DNA of 64,000 bases from positions 62,001-126,000 of the forward strand of contig NZ_VLLN01000012.1 in assembly GCF_007830735.1 (NCBI RefSeq), read 5' to 3'. The translations under genes were made by a program, and so were the position numbers. The DNA is from Geobacter argillaceus (GTDB lineage Bacteria; Desulfobacterota; Desulfuromonadia; Geobacterales; DSM-12255). Positions 41,236 to 49,376 of the stretch are shown here, in pieces (position 1 is the stretch's first letter; every line of letters starts with the position of its first letter). The notes beneath the pieces were generated by a model that was given only the letters and a program-made list of their open reading frames with translations, did not search any database and had not been told where the DNA came from.

Positions 41236-42891
41236 CTACAGTTCTACCGGCAGCACCAGGGAAAAGGTGCTCCCCTCCCCCGGCCGGCTCTCCACCTCAA
41301 TGGTGCCGTTGTGGGACTCGGCGATCCCCAGGCTGACCGACAGGCCGAGCCCGGTCCCCTTGGTCGCCTCCTTGCTGGTATAGAACAGGGTGAAGATCTT
41401 CGCCAGGTTTTCCGGGGCAATGCCGACACCGTTATCGGTCACGCTCAGGAGCGCCCACCGCTTATCCCCCTCGACCCGTTGCGCGGTTTTCACCTCGATG
41501 ACCTTTTCCTTCCGCTCCACATCGGCCAGGGCATCCCGGGCATTGATCAGGAAATTGATCAGCACCTGCTGGATCTGCGGACCGTTGGCGGTCAGGCGCG
41601 GCAGGTCGGTGTCGAACCGCTCGACGATCCGTATCTGGTTCCGGTTGATCTGGTACTGGATCATACTCAGGACCCGTTCCGCTTCGGCATTGAGGTCCAC
41701 ATCGGTCTGCGGCGACTGGTTCTGCCGCGAAAAGGTCAGCAGGTTCTGGATGATCCGCTTGCAGCGCAGTCCGGAGTTGATGATGTCGTTGAGTACTTCA
41801 GCCTTTTCGTACTGGGCCTCCTGCTGCAGGTCCCTTGAGAGCATCTGCGCGGTGCCGATGATGACCGTCATCGGGCTGTTCAGCTCATGGGCCACCCCGG
41901 CCGCCATCTCGCCGAGCGCGGCCAGTTTCGCCGACTGGACCAGCTGCCCCTCCATCTTGGTCTTCTGGGTGACGTCCTTGACGATGATGGTGACCGCCGC
42001 CAGCTGCTTCTCCTCGTTCAGCACCGGATAGTAGGAGAGATCGAGCACCAGCCCGGCCTCGGTCTGCCAGCGCTGGAACACCGGCTTGCCGGTCCGCTGC
42101 ACCTCCCTGATCGGGCAGTTCGGGCAGGGGTGGGTACGGCCATGGATCTTGGCAAAGCATTTGTTGCTGACCGCCTGGTGCCAGAAGCCGCTCATCTCGG
42201 GGGGGAGGTGGTCGTTGTGCAGGAGGACGTTGTAATCGGTGTCCACCAGGAAGATCGGGTCGGTTACCGCCTTGAAGGTCTCTTCCCACTCCTTCTTGGC
42301 CCGGGAGACCTGCTTGTACAGGCGGGAGTTCTGGATGCTGATGGCCAGCTGATCAGCCAGGTGCTGCACGAAGCTTAAATCCTCCTCTCGGTAGGCGCGG
42401 TCGAAGATACTGGCGACCAGCAGGGTGCCGATCACCTCGTCCCGCTTGAACATCGGGGCGACCGCCAATGCCCGGATCGGCCCGGGATACCCCGGATTGA
42501 TCCGGATATGGCTGAACTCCACTGGGGTCAGGTCGAAAATGCCGGCCTTCCGCTGCTGGATGACCTTCAGGGAGGGGGAATGGGCGGGAAAGGTCTCGAT
42601 CCGGCAGAAATCGGTCGGCATCAGCGCCGTTAGGGTCAGTTCGCCGCCCTTGACCGTCACCAGGCCGAGGAAATCGCAGGGGAGCGTCTGGGGCAGCTTG
42701 GTGAAGGCCCGTTCGATGATGTCGGAGATCGACATGTCGATGTTGATGTCCCGGGCCAGCTGGTGCAGGATCTCCAGGCGGCTGTTCTGCTTGAGCAGTT
42801 CCTGGCTCCGCTTCTTCAACTCCACATAGTAGTTGAGCTTGGAGGAGTCCACCCCGGTCAACTGCTCAAGCAGCTTTTCCCTGTTTTCCAC
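41236..42891 (-). CDS. Sensor histidine kinase with GAF and Cys-containing PAS domains
   Basis: A 551-residue kinase without membrane helices, so cytoplasmic. It comprises an N-terminal coiled coil, a GAF domain (~40-195), a PAS domain (~205-310) holding CFAKIHGRTHPCPNCP, then HisKA (GVAHELNSPM, His335) and HATPase (NARDAL, DNGVGI, GTGLGLS). PAS domains with this Cys pattern are frequent in Geobacter-like kinases and may sense redox, metal or small molecules. It lies directly upstream of the NtrC-type regulator on the same strand, forming a two-component pair. Confidence 0.9.
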   Translation of the reverse strand: MENREKLLEQLTGVDSSKLNYYVELKKRSQELLKQNSRLEILHQLARDINIDMSISDIIERAFTKLPQTLPCDFLGLVTVKGGELTLTALMPTDFCRIETFPAHSPSLKVIQQRKAGIFDLTPVEFSHIRINPGYPGPIRALAVAPMFKRDEVIGTLLVASIFDRAYREEDLSFVQHLADQLAISIQNSRLYKQVSRAKKEWEETFKAVTDPIFLVDTDYNVLLHNDHLPPEMSGFWHQAVSNKCFAKIHGRTHPCPNCPIREVQRTGKPVFQRWQTEAGLVLDLSYYPVLNEEKQLAAVTIIVKDVTQKTKMEGQLVQSAKLAALGEMAAGVAHELNSPMTVIIGTAQMLSRDLQQEAQYEKAEVLNDIINSGLRCKRIIQNLLTFSRQNQSPQTDVDLNAEAERVLSMIQYQINRNQIRIVERFDTDLPRLTANGPQIQQVLINFLINARDALADVERKEKVIEVKTAQRVEGDKRWALLSVTDNGVGIAPENLAKIFTLFYTSKEATKGTGLGLSVSLGIAESHNGTIEVESRPGEGSTFSLVLPVEL

Positions 42892-42925
42892 AATTGATTC
42901 CTTTTTGTTCTTAGTTCCGCTTTGT

Positions 42926-43092
42926 CAGCTTACGTCCCGTAGGGACAGAATGCCTGTAGCCCGGCGATTTATCGCCGGGATTCGCGGACGTTCATTCTTT
43001 ACGTCACGTACGTGACTGAAGGAAAGGCCAATCCATTACCGGGGGATGAATCCCCCGGCTACAAGCATTCTGTCCCGATGGGACGTAAGCTG
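42926..43092. repeat. MITE/REP-like element, family A (copy 2)
   Basis: A 167-base element with ends CAGCTTACGTCCCGTAGGG and its inverted form CCCGATGGGACGTAAGCTG. It contains TGTAGCCCGGCGATTTATCG and GGGGGATGAATCCCCCGG hairpins and the core palindrome GTCACGTACGTGAC (43003-43016), which is shared with 17986-18144. It lies between the kinase and dehydrogenase genes. Confidence 0.8.
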
Positions 43093-43168
43093 AATATGAC
43101 GAAGCGGCGCTACGTCGAGGATTATGCGAAAGAGGCCGGGGCAAAGGTGCCCTGAAGATGGACGCGGC

Positions 43169-44317
43169 TTACATCGCTTTGTAGAAAATGGCCTCGATCT
43201 GCTCGATGCTCGCATTCCGCGGATTGGTCACCAGACAGGCGTCCTTCATCGCGTTGCGGCTCAAGAGCGGTACGAACTCCGCCTTGAGCCCGATATCCGC
43301 CAGCCCCTTGGCCAGGCCGATGTCGGCAATCATCCGCCTGACCGACACGATCGCCAGGGCGGCAGCCTGCAGATCGCTCAGTCCGGCAACATCCTCCCCC
43401 ATGGCAACGGCGATGTCGCGGAAGCGATCGGGACAGGCCGGAAGGTTGAACTCCATCACGTGGGGAAGGATCGAGGCGTTGGTCTCCCCATGGTGCCGGT
43501 CGATCAGGCCGTCCACCTGGTGGGTCATGGCATGGGTGGCGCCGAGAATGGCGTTGGAAAAGGCAAGACCGGCGGTCAGGGCCGCCATGGCCATGTTGGT
43601 GTTGGCCTCCATGTCCTGGCGGTCGGCAACCGCCTGCCTCAGGTTCCGGGAGATCAGCTGGATCGCCTTAAGGGCGTGGATGTCGGTGAGCGGCGTCGCC
43701 GCCAGCGACACGTACGACTCGATGCCGTGGGTCAGGGCGTCGAGCCCGGTGGCGGCGGCCAGCTTGGCGTCCTTGGTCTTGAGCAGCTCCGGATCGACGA
43801 TGGCGATGTCCGGCACGAGCGACTTGGAGATGATCGACATCTTCAGCCTGCGCGCCGTGTCCACGATGATGGTGAACTGGCTCACCTCTGAGCCGGCGCC
43901 GGCCGTGGTCGGGGCGATCAGCATCGGTGGCAGCGGCCGGCTGATCCTGTTGATCCCTTCGTACTCCTGCAGCTTCCCGCCATTGGTGGCCAGGGTAGCG
44001 ATCGCCTTGGCCACATCGGTGGGGCTCCCCCCTCCCACGGCGACTATTCCGTCGCACCGCGCCTGCAGATACCGGGCGGTCCCCTCGGTCACCTCGTTAT
44101 CCTTGGGGTTGGTGGTCAGGGCCGAAAAGACCTCCGTTTCCAGACCGGCGGACCGGAGATAATACACCGCCTGGTCGACCCAGCCGGCCTTGATCACATC
44201 CGCGTCACTGACCAGAAAGACCCTGGAGGCACCGATGCGTAGCGCGCTCTCGCCGATCTGGCTGAGGGAACCACGGCCGAAGATGATTTCCGGGGCGACA
44301 AATTTGCTGATGTTCAC
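43169..44317 (-). CDS. Iron-containing alcohol dehydrogenase (first)
   Basis: A 382-residue group III alcohol dehydrogenase. It shows the NAD(P) loop GGGSPTDVAKA, the TTAGAGSEVS motif and metal ligands in DALTHGIESY and HAMTHQVDGLIDRHHG. It oxidises alcohols to aldehydes or the reverse. Translation is taken from GTG at 44317 because AAAGGAGAGACC precedes it and the protein then starts VNISKFVAPE as in relatives; an ATG at 44368 lacks a ribosome site. A large GGAACAA palindrome lies 69 bases upstream, so it is probably under the sigma-54 regulator, although I could not find a -24/-12 box here. Confidence 0.85.
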   Translation of the reverse strand: MNISKFVAPEIIFGRGSLSQIGESALRIGASRVFLVSDADVIKAGWVDQAVYYLRSAGLETEVFSALTTNPKDNEVTEGTARYLQARCDGIVAVGGGSPTDVAKAIATLATNGGKLQEYEGINRISRPLPPMLIAPTTAGAGSEVSQFTIIVDTARRLKMSIISKSLVPDIAIVDPELLKTKDAKLAAATGLDALTHGIESYVSLAATPLTDIHALKAIQLISRNLRQAVADRQDMEANTNMAMAALTAGLAFSNAILGATHAMTHQVDGLIDRHHGETNASILPHVMEFNLPACPDRFRDIAVAMGEDVAGLSDLQAAALAIVSVRRMIADIGLAKGLADIGLKAEFVPLLSRNAMKDACLVTNPRNASIEQIEAIFYKAM

Positions 44318-44385
44318 GGTCTCTCCTTTTGTGGCTCTACAGAGGGTCAGCGGTCTGAACCGGTACAACTGGACACAAACGTCAC

Positions 44386-44415
44386 AATATGGAACAAAGG
44401 TTCTTGTTCCATATT
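44386..44415. promoter_or_regulatory. GGAACAA palindromic operator/enhancer upstream of first alcohol dehydrogenase
   Basis: Perfect 12-bp inverted repeat AATATGGAACAA-AGGTTC-TTGTTCCATATT. The GGAACAA half-site recurs at 45310 and 45334 upstream of the second alcohol dehydrogenase. It is a likely binding site for the same regulator. Confidence 0.6.
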
Positions 44416-44493
44416 AGACCAAACACCTTCCAAATGATACTGGTTCGTTAGATCAGGTCCCGGAGGGAAAAACAAAAGTGGCAACGAGGGGGC

Positions 44494-44703
44494 TTACGGC
44501 AGGTGAATCAGATCGCACGACCGGCACTTTCCGTAGCGTGCCGGCAGGAAGAGGATGTTGACCGAGAGACAGTTCTGGCACTGCCAGAACGTAAAACCGC
44601 TCGCTTCCCGGCCGGCGATGCGGCTGAACAGCCAGCTATAGTAGGCGTCCCAATCGTACTCCGGGGGAGTTGCGGCTTTTTCCACCAACTGTTCCAGCAG
44701 CAT
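44494..44703 (-). CDS. Small zinc-ribbon-like protein (hypothetical)
   Basis: A 69-residue protein with an acidic/aromatic N-terminal half (YDWDAYYSWLFSRI) and a C-terminal CxxC...CxxC pair (CQNCLSVN and CRSCDLIH), a probable zinc site. The ATG is preceded by GAGGAGCGACC, a good ribosome site. It is downstream of a ribbon-helix-helix gene on the same strand and lies between the two alcohol dehydrogenase genes. Family not recognised. Confidence 0.55.
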   Translation of the reverse strand: MLLEQLVEKAATPPEYDWDAYYSWLFSRIAGREASGFTFWQCQNCLSVNILFLPARYGKCRSCDLIHLP

Positions 44704-44830
44704 GGTCGCTCCTCGTCAGAAACAACTCGTGTAAGCTACAACCTTGTCCCCTCCAAAGATACCCCGGCATGATGCAAGGTCAAGGCGAAAAGAAAGGGAG
44801 CCGCACAGGCCCCCGACCGGATACAACCGA

Positions 44831-45046
44831 CTACGGACAGGTGGCAGCCTGGCTCCCGTCCACCGGTGCATCCGCCATGCCGGCCAACTGCCATTCCGTC
44901 TTGAACAGCAGGAATGCCTCACGCATCAGCTCTGACGCCCGCTTGCTGGTCGCGTCCATGAGTTGCTGGACCATCGCCATCTCTTCATCGGTAATCCGTA
45001 CGGATACTATGTTAGGCTTTTTCGGATTCTTGTACTTTCTCCCCAT
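44831..45046 (-). CDS. Ribbon-helix-helix (CopG-like) DNA-binding protein
   Basis: A 71-residue protein: basic N-terminus (MGRKYKNPKKPN), then the RHH strand-helix-helix pattern IVSVRITDEEMAMVQQLMDA and SKRASELMREAFLLF, then a flexible tail. Such proteins bind palindromic DNA as dimers and often repress their own or adjacent genes. The start at 45046 is chosen because GGGAGAG lies upstream; a longer frame to 45088 has no ribosome site. It sits between the two GGAACAA-flanked dehydrogenase genes, so it is an alternative candidate for binding those palindromes. Confidence 0.65.
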   Translation of the reverse strand: MGRKYKNPKKPNIVSVRITDEEMAMVQQLMDATSKRASELMREAFLLFKTEWQLAGMADAPVDGSQAATCP

Positions 45047-45309
45047 GATGCACTCTCCCTTTTCATGTAACTGGTCCGAGCCCGGCAACAGTCATTGAGA
45101 TCGAACGGGCTCCTTTTCGGCACAGGGCAATTTCGATACCATTTTTTCGTGCTATCCCCGCCAGCCCCTCCCTCCACTCATGGGCGATTGTCGTGATTAC
45201 AGGGGAATGAGACAGATTTTTAGCCATTCGGAATAGTGAAGTCCGTTCGTTTCGCTCTGTGGCGAAAAAGAGCCACAACTGATCCATATCAACACAATAG
45301 CTCCACATC

Positions 45310-45346
45310 GGAACAAAACAAACGCTCCCTATTGGAACAATTGTTC
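45310..45346. promoter_or_regulatory. GGAACAA sites (putative enhancer) upstream of second alcohol dehydrogenase
   Basis: GGAACAA at 45310-45316 and the palindrome GGAACAATTGTTC at 45334-45346, about 100-135 bases before a sigma-54-type promoter. Spacing and half-sites fit an upstream activating sequence for an NtrC-type protein. The rest of the 45047-45560 gap holds no convincing gene. Confidence 0.6.
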
Positions 45347-45444
45347 ACTCTTCGCCACAATCACCGTTCACCCCCACTAACGTAACAAGCTGATATCAGT
45401 TGCTATTTCCACGTGACTGCAAAACCGGCCGGTTTATGAAGCTG

Positions 45445-45460
45445 TTGGTACGGGCCTTGC
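45445..45460 (+). promoter_or_regulatory. Sigma-54 (-24/-12) promoter
   Basis: TTGGTACGGGCCTTGC matches the TTGGCACG-N4-TTGC consensus, with GG at 45447-45448, GC at 45459-45460 and the required ten bases between. It would drive the alcohol dehydrogenase at 45561, leaving a leader of ~90 bases, and perhaps the aldehyde oxidoreductase. Confidence 0.75.
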
Positions 45461-45560
45461 CATATACCAGAAAAAGCGTTTTACGAAACCGTATGCACGT
45501 TCCAGCTCGGCATAGCGGCATTCAGAGTAACGCCACCCAACAATAGAGGAGGAAGTAACC

Positions 45561-46724
45561 ATGGCACTCGGAGAACAGACGTACGGATTTTTCATTCCAA
45601 CGGTATCACTGATGGGGATCGGCTCTGCCAAGGAGACCGGCGGGCAGGTGAAGGCGCTCGGCGCTTCCAGGGCGCTGCTCGTTACGGACAAGGGGATCTC
45701 GGCCATGGGTATGGCTGACAAGATCAAGGAGCAGGTCGAGTCGGCAGGGGTCAAGGTGGTAATCTTCGACGGCGCAGAACCGAACCCGACCGACACCAAC
45801 GTCCACGATGGCGTGAAGGTGTACCAGGATAACCAGTGCGACGCCATCATCTCCCTGGGCGGCGGCAGCTCCCACGACTGCGCCAAGGGGATCGGCCTGG
45901 TCATCGGCAACGGCGGCCATATCCGCGATTTCGAGGGGGTGAACAAATCCACCAAACCGATGCCCGCCTTTGTCGCCATCAACACCACCGCCGGCACCGC
46001 CTCGGAAATGACCCGCTTCTGCATCATCACCAACACCGACACCCATGTGAAGATGGCCATCGTCGACTGGCGCTGCACACCGAATGTCGCCATCAACGAT
46101 CCGCTCCTGATGGTCGGCAAGCCGGCCGCGCTCACCGCAGCCACCGGCATGGACGCCCTGACCCACGCCGTGGAGGCCTACGTCTCCACCATCGCCACCC
46201 CGATCACCGACGCCTGCGCCATTAAGGCGATCGAGCTGATCGCCCAATACCTGAGCCCGGCCGTAGCCAACGGCGACAACCTGGAAGCCCGCGACAAGAT
46301 GGCCTATGCCGAGTACCTGGCCGGCATGGCGTTCAACAACGCCAGCCTCGGCTACGTCCACTCCATGGCGCACCAACTGGGCGGCTTCTACAACCTCCCC
46401 CACGGCGTCTGTAATGCCATCCTGCTGCCGGCCGTCAGCCAGTTCAACCTGATCGCCTGCCCGGAGCGTTTTGCCGATATCGCCGTTGCCCTGGGTGAGA
46501 ACATCGAAGGGCTCTCCGTGGCCGAAGCCGCCGACAGGGCGATTGCGGCCATCCGCCGTCTCTCTGCCTCAATCGGCATTCCCGCCGGCCTCAAGGCGCT
46601 GAACGTAAAAGAAGAGGATCTGAAGGTCATGGCAGAGAACGCCAAGAAGGACGCCTGCCAGCTCACCAACCCGCGCAAGGCCTCCCTGGAGCAGGTCATC
46701 GAGATTTTCAAGGCCGCAATGTAG
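45561..46724 (+). CDS. Iron-containing alcohol dehydrogenase (second)
   Basis: A 387-residue group III alcohol dehydrogenase with GGGSSHDCAKG (NAD(P) loop), NTTAGTASEMTRF and the metal-binding DALTHAVEAYV and HSMAHQLGGFYNLPHG. It is related to YiaY/AdhE-C-type enzymes that interconvert short-chain alcohols and aldehydes. GAGGAGGAAG precedes the ATG. It lies between the sigma-54 promoter and the aldehyde:ferredoxin oxidoreductase gene, so an alcohol-to-acid route (alcohol to aldehyde here, aldehyde to acid by AOR) is likely, or the reverse during acid reduction. Confidence 0.9.
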   Translation: MALGEQTYGFFIPTVSLMGIGSAKETGGQVKALGASRALLVTDKGISAMGMADKIKEQVESAGVKVVIFDGAEPNPTDTNVHDGVKVYQDNQCDAIISLGGGSSHDCAKGIGLVIGNGGHIRDFEGVNKSTKPMPAFVAINTTAGTASEMTRFCIITNTDTHVKMAIVDWRCTPNVAINDPLLMVGKPAALTAATGMDALTHAVEAYVSTIATPITDACAIKAIELIAQYLSPAVANGDNLEARDKMAYAEYLAGMAFNNASLGYVHSMAHQLGGFYNLPHGVCNAILLPAVSQFNLIACPERFADIAVALGENIEGLSVAEAADRAIAAIRRLSASIGIPAGLKALNVKEEDLKVMAENAKKDACQLTNPRKASLEQVIEIFKAAM

Positions 46725-46730
46725 TGACAA

Positions 46731-46826
46731 GGCAATTGAACGCGGATCAAATCTGATTTTGGCGGATGGACGCGGCTAAAACTGATTTTATCTGCGTATA
46801 TCCGTGTTAATCCGCGTTCAATTGCC
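46731..46826. repeat. Dispersed repeat family B, complete copy
   Basis: A 96-base element bounded by perfect 17-bp terminal inverted repeats GGCAATTGAACGCGGAT (46731-46747) and ATCCGCGTTCAATTGCC (46810-46826). Related partial copies are at 13887-13934 and 23507-23622. It lies in the gap between the dehydrogenase and AOR genes. Confidence 0.8.
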
Positions 46827-46985
46827 GTTTAAAGTACGTTCAACCTCCGAGCTGTGCCGCCTAACAGGGGAAACCTCATGGCAGCCGGCCAACGGGTGTC
46901 GCTGGAAACGGCGCCGCCTCCCTTTGGAAAGGAGATGACATCCGCTTAAGCGGAAACATTCGAATATGAAAGGGAGAAGTGCCAG

Positions 46986-48716
46986 ATGAATAAGATCCTC
47001 CGCGTCAACATGTCCACACTCACAACTGCTATCGAAGCAGTCCCCGCTGCCTGGGCCGGTCTCGGCGGCCGCGGCCTCACCTCCACCATCGTCGCGGCCG
47101 AAGTCCCCCCCACCTGTCATCCGCTTGGCCCGAACAACAAGCTGGTCTTTGCCCCCGGGCTTTTGACCGGCAGTCCGGCCGCCAACTCCGGCCGGCTCTC
47201 CGCCGGCGCCAAGAGCCCCCTCACCGGTACCATCAAGGAATCCAACGCCGGCGGCACCGCGGCCCAGATGCTGGCGAGGCTCGGCATCAAGGCGCTGATC
47301 ATCGAGGGGATTCCGGCGAGAGAGGCGTGGTACAGCCTGCACGTGAACAAGGACGGGGTCACCGTTCAGGAGGAAACCGAACTGGTCGGCAAGGGGAACT
47401 TCGCGGTCATCGAGGCGCTGGAGGCGCGGCTGGGGAAGAAGACCGGCATCCTGACCATCGGCCCGGCCGGTGAATTGAAGATGACCGCGGCCAACATCTC
47501 GGTCAAGGACCCGGACAGTAAGATCCGCAGCCACGGACGCGGCGGGCTCGGAGCGGTCATGGGCTCCAAGCGGATCAAGTTCATCTCCATCGACGACCAG
47601 GGCGCCCCCGGCGTCAAGATCGCCGAGCCGGACAAGTTCAAGGCAGCGGCCAGGACCTTTGCCAAGGCGCTTCTGGATCACCCGGTCAGCGGCGAGGGGC
47701 TCCCGACCTACGGCACCAACGTGCTGGTCAACATCCTCCACGAGGCCGGCGGCCTGCCGACCAGGAACTTCACCTACGGTCAGTTCGAGGGACACGACAA
47801 GATCTCCGGCGAGACCATGCACGACACCATCGTCGCCCGGGGCGGCAAGCCGAAGCACGGCTGCCATGCCGGCTGCATCATCCAGTGCTCCCAGGTGTAT
47901 CACGACAAGGAAGGCAAATACGTCACCTCCGGCTTCGAGTACGAAACCATCTGGGGACTGGGCGCCGACTGCTGCATCGACAACCTGGACGACATCGCCC
48001 GGGCCGACAACCTGATGGACGACATCGGCATCGACTCCATCGAGACCGCGGTCATGTTTGGCGTGGCCATGGAGGCCGGCATCCTCCCGTTCGGCGACGG
48101 CAAGGGGATCATCCGCCTGCTTACGGAAGAGATCGCCAAGGGGACTCCGCTCGGCCGGGTCCTCGGCGGCGGTGCCGGTTCCGTGGGCAGAACCTACGGC
48201 GTCACCCGGGTGCCGGTGGTGAAAAACCAGGCTATTCCGGCCTACGACCCCCGCTCGGTCAAGGGGATCGGCATCACCTACGCCACCTCCACCATGGGGG
48301 CCGACCACACCGCCGGCTACGCCATAGCCACCAACATCCTCAATGTGGGCGGTTATGTGGACCCGCTGAAGAAGGATGGCCAGGTGGAGCTTTCCCGCAA
48401 CCTGCAGATCGCCACCGCCGCTGTCGACTCCACCGGCATGTGCATCTTCATCGCCTTCCCGGCCCTTGACATCCCCGAGTGCCTGCCGGCCCTCATCGAC
48501 ATGATCAACGCCCGCTTCGGCATTGCCCTCACCGGCGACGATGTGACCAACCTGGGCAAGCATATCCTGAAGATCGAGCGGCAGTTCAACTGCGAGGCCG
48601 GCTTCACCAAGGAGCACGACCGCCTGCCTGAATTCTTCAAGACCGAGACTGTGGCGCCCCACAATGTGGTATGGGACTTCACCGATGCAGAAATTGATGA
48701 GTTCTGGAATTTCTGA
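46986..48716 (+). CDS. aor: Aldehyde ferredoxin oxidoreductase (tungsten-pterin type)
   Basis: A 576-residue enzyme that oxidises aldehydes to acids with ferredoxin as acceptor, using a W- or Mo-bis-pterin and a 4Fe-4S cluster. The N-terminal domain (GGRGLTSTIV...GPNNKLVFAPGLLTG) and GRGGLGAVMGSKRIK are characteristic. Cluster ligands appear as CHAGCIIQC (Cys293, 297, 301) and Cys486 in STGMCIF. The first pair is spaced Cx3C rather than the Cx2C of the Pyrococcus enzyme. AAAGGGAGAAG precedes the ATG. It is followed by a MoaD-like protein that could help build its cofactor, and preceded by an alcohol dehydrogenase. Confidence 0.9.
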   Translation: MNKILRVNMSTLTTAIEAVPAAWAGLGGRGLTSTIVAAEVPPTCHPLGPNNKLVFAPGLLTGSPAANSGRLSAGAKSPLTGTIKESNAGGTAAQMLARLGIKALIIEGIPAREAWYSLHVNKDGVTVQEETELVGKGNFAVIEALEARLGKKTGILTIGPAGELKMTAANISVKDPDSKIRSHGRGGLGAVMGSKRIKFISIDDQGAPGVKIAEPDKFKAAARTFAKALLDHPVSGEGLPTYGTNVLVNILHEAGGLPTRNFTYGQFEGHDKISGETMHDTIVARGGKPKHGCHAGCIIQCSQVYHDKEGKYVTSGFEYETIWGLGADCCIDNLDDIARADNLMDDIGIDSIETAVMFGVAMEAGILPFGDGKGIIRLLTEEIAKGTPLGRVLGGGAGSVGRTYGVTRVPVVKNQAIPAYDPRSVKGIGITYATSTMGADHTAGYAIATNILNVGGYVDPLKKDGQVELSRNLQIATAAVDSTGMCIFIAFPALDIPECLPALIDMINARFGIALTGDDVTNLGKHILKIERQFNCEAGFTKEHDRLPEFFKTETVAPHNVVWDFTDAEIDEFWNF

Positions 48717-48728
48717 CCCTAACGAAGC

Positions 48729-48754
48729 GGGGCGGGCACACCAGTGCCCGCCCC
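48729..48754 (+). other. Strong intercistronic hairpin
   Basis: GGGGCGGGCAC (48729-48739) and GTGCCCGCCCC (48744-48754) form an 11-bp stem between the AOR and MoaD-like genes. It has no T-run, so partial attenuation or mRNA stabilisation is more likely than full termination. Confidence 0.6.
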
Positions 48755-48768
48755 GTGTTGGAGCAGCC

Positions 48769-48993
48769 ATGCAGATAACCGTAAAACTGTTTGCCACCTT
48801 CAGAAACGGGAGGTTCAAGGTCGACCAACAGGAGCTGCCGGAAGGGACCGACTGCCGCAGTATCGTCGTGAGCCTCGGGCTGACCGAAGCGGAGATCGGG
48901 ATCATTCTGGTCAATAGCCGGCACGCCTCGCTCGACTACACCCTGCAGGACAGTGACACCCTCGCCCTCTTCCCCTTGGTCGGCGGAGGCTGA
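48769..48993 (+). CDS. MoaD/ThiS-family sulfur-carrier protein
   Basis: A 74-residue ubiquitin-fold protein: TVKLFATFRNGRF at the start, LALFPLVGGG at the end, with the terminal Gly-Gly that is adenylated and thiocarboxylated. MoaD supplies sulfur for molybdopterin; copies next to AOR genes probably serve synthesis of the tungsten/molybdenum pterin. The start at 48769 (MQITVKLF) follows TTGGAGC. It is separated from AOR by a GC-rich hairpin. Specific dedication to AOR rather than general MoaD use is inferred from position. Confidence 0.85.
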   Translation: MQITVKLFATFRNGRFKVDQQELPEGTDCRSIVVSLGLTEAEIGIILVNSRHASLDYTLQDSDTLALFPLVGGG

Positions 48994-49376
48994 GATGGCA
49001 CAAGCACCGCAACACTGATCACTTCAGCCGCCACGCACGACGGTCATGCCCCTCTCACTTTCCGGAAGTCCTGCCTTCTTTCCGGTCCGGCATACGCATG
49101 GCCTCCCCTCCGGCCCCACTCATCCGCCAGCGCGATTGAATGCAACTATAGCACCCTTCCTGAGCAACCTCGCTAGATTCACCTCGTTAATGTAGCCGGC
49201 AGTTTTGTCCTTGAAGATGATCTTAATCCGCATATACAATTAGCCCCCAGTTGTCTGCACGTACCCGGGGATTCTTGCCCGTTCTTCATAAATACATTTT
49301 ATCTTCATATACAGCTTAACCTGACGATACATCAATGTGTACCCAGGTTTAGGGTAGCAACACTTGGGAGGTAACG
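48994..49376. other. Intergenic region without recognised features
   Basis: 383 bases before the chemoreceptor. GC-rich first half, AT-rich second half. No tRNA, riboswitch or convincing promoter could be recognised, apart from a GGGAGG ribosome site at its end. Confidence 0.5.

Noticed and set aside
45063-45308. An 81-codon minus-strand frame upstream of the RHH gene
   Set aside because: No ribosome site, no family resemblance, and it overlaps the region expected to be regulatory.
48729-48754. Hairpin considered as a terminator separating AOR from the MoaD-like gene
   Set aside because: No T-run follows in either direction, so full termination is not supported; recorded only as a hairpin.
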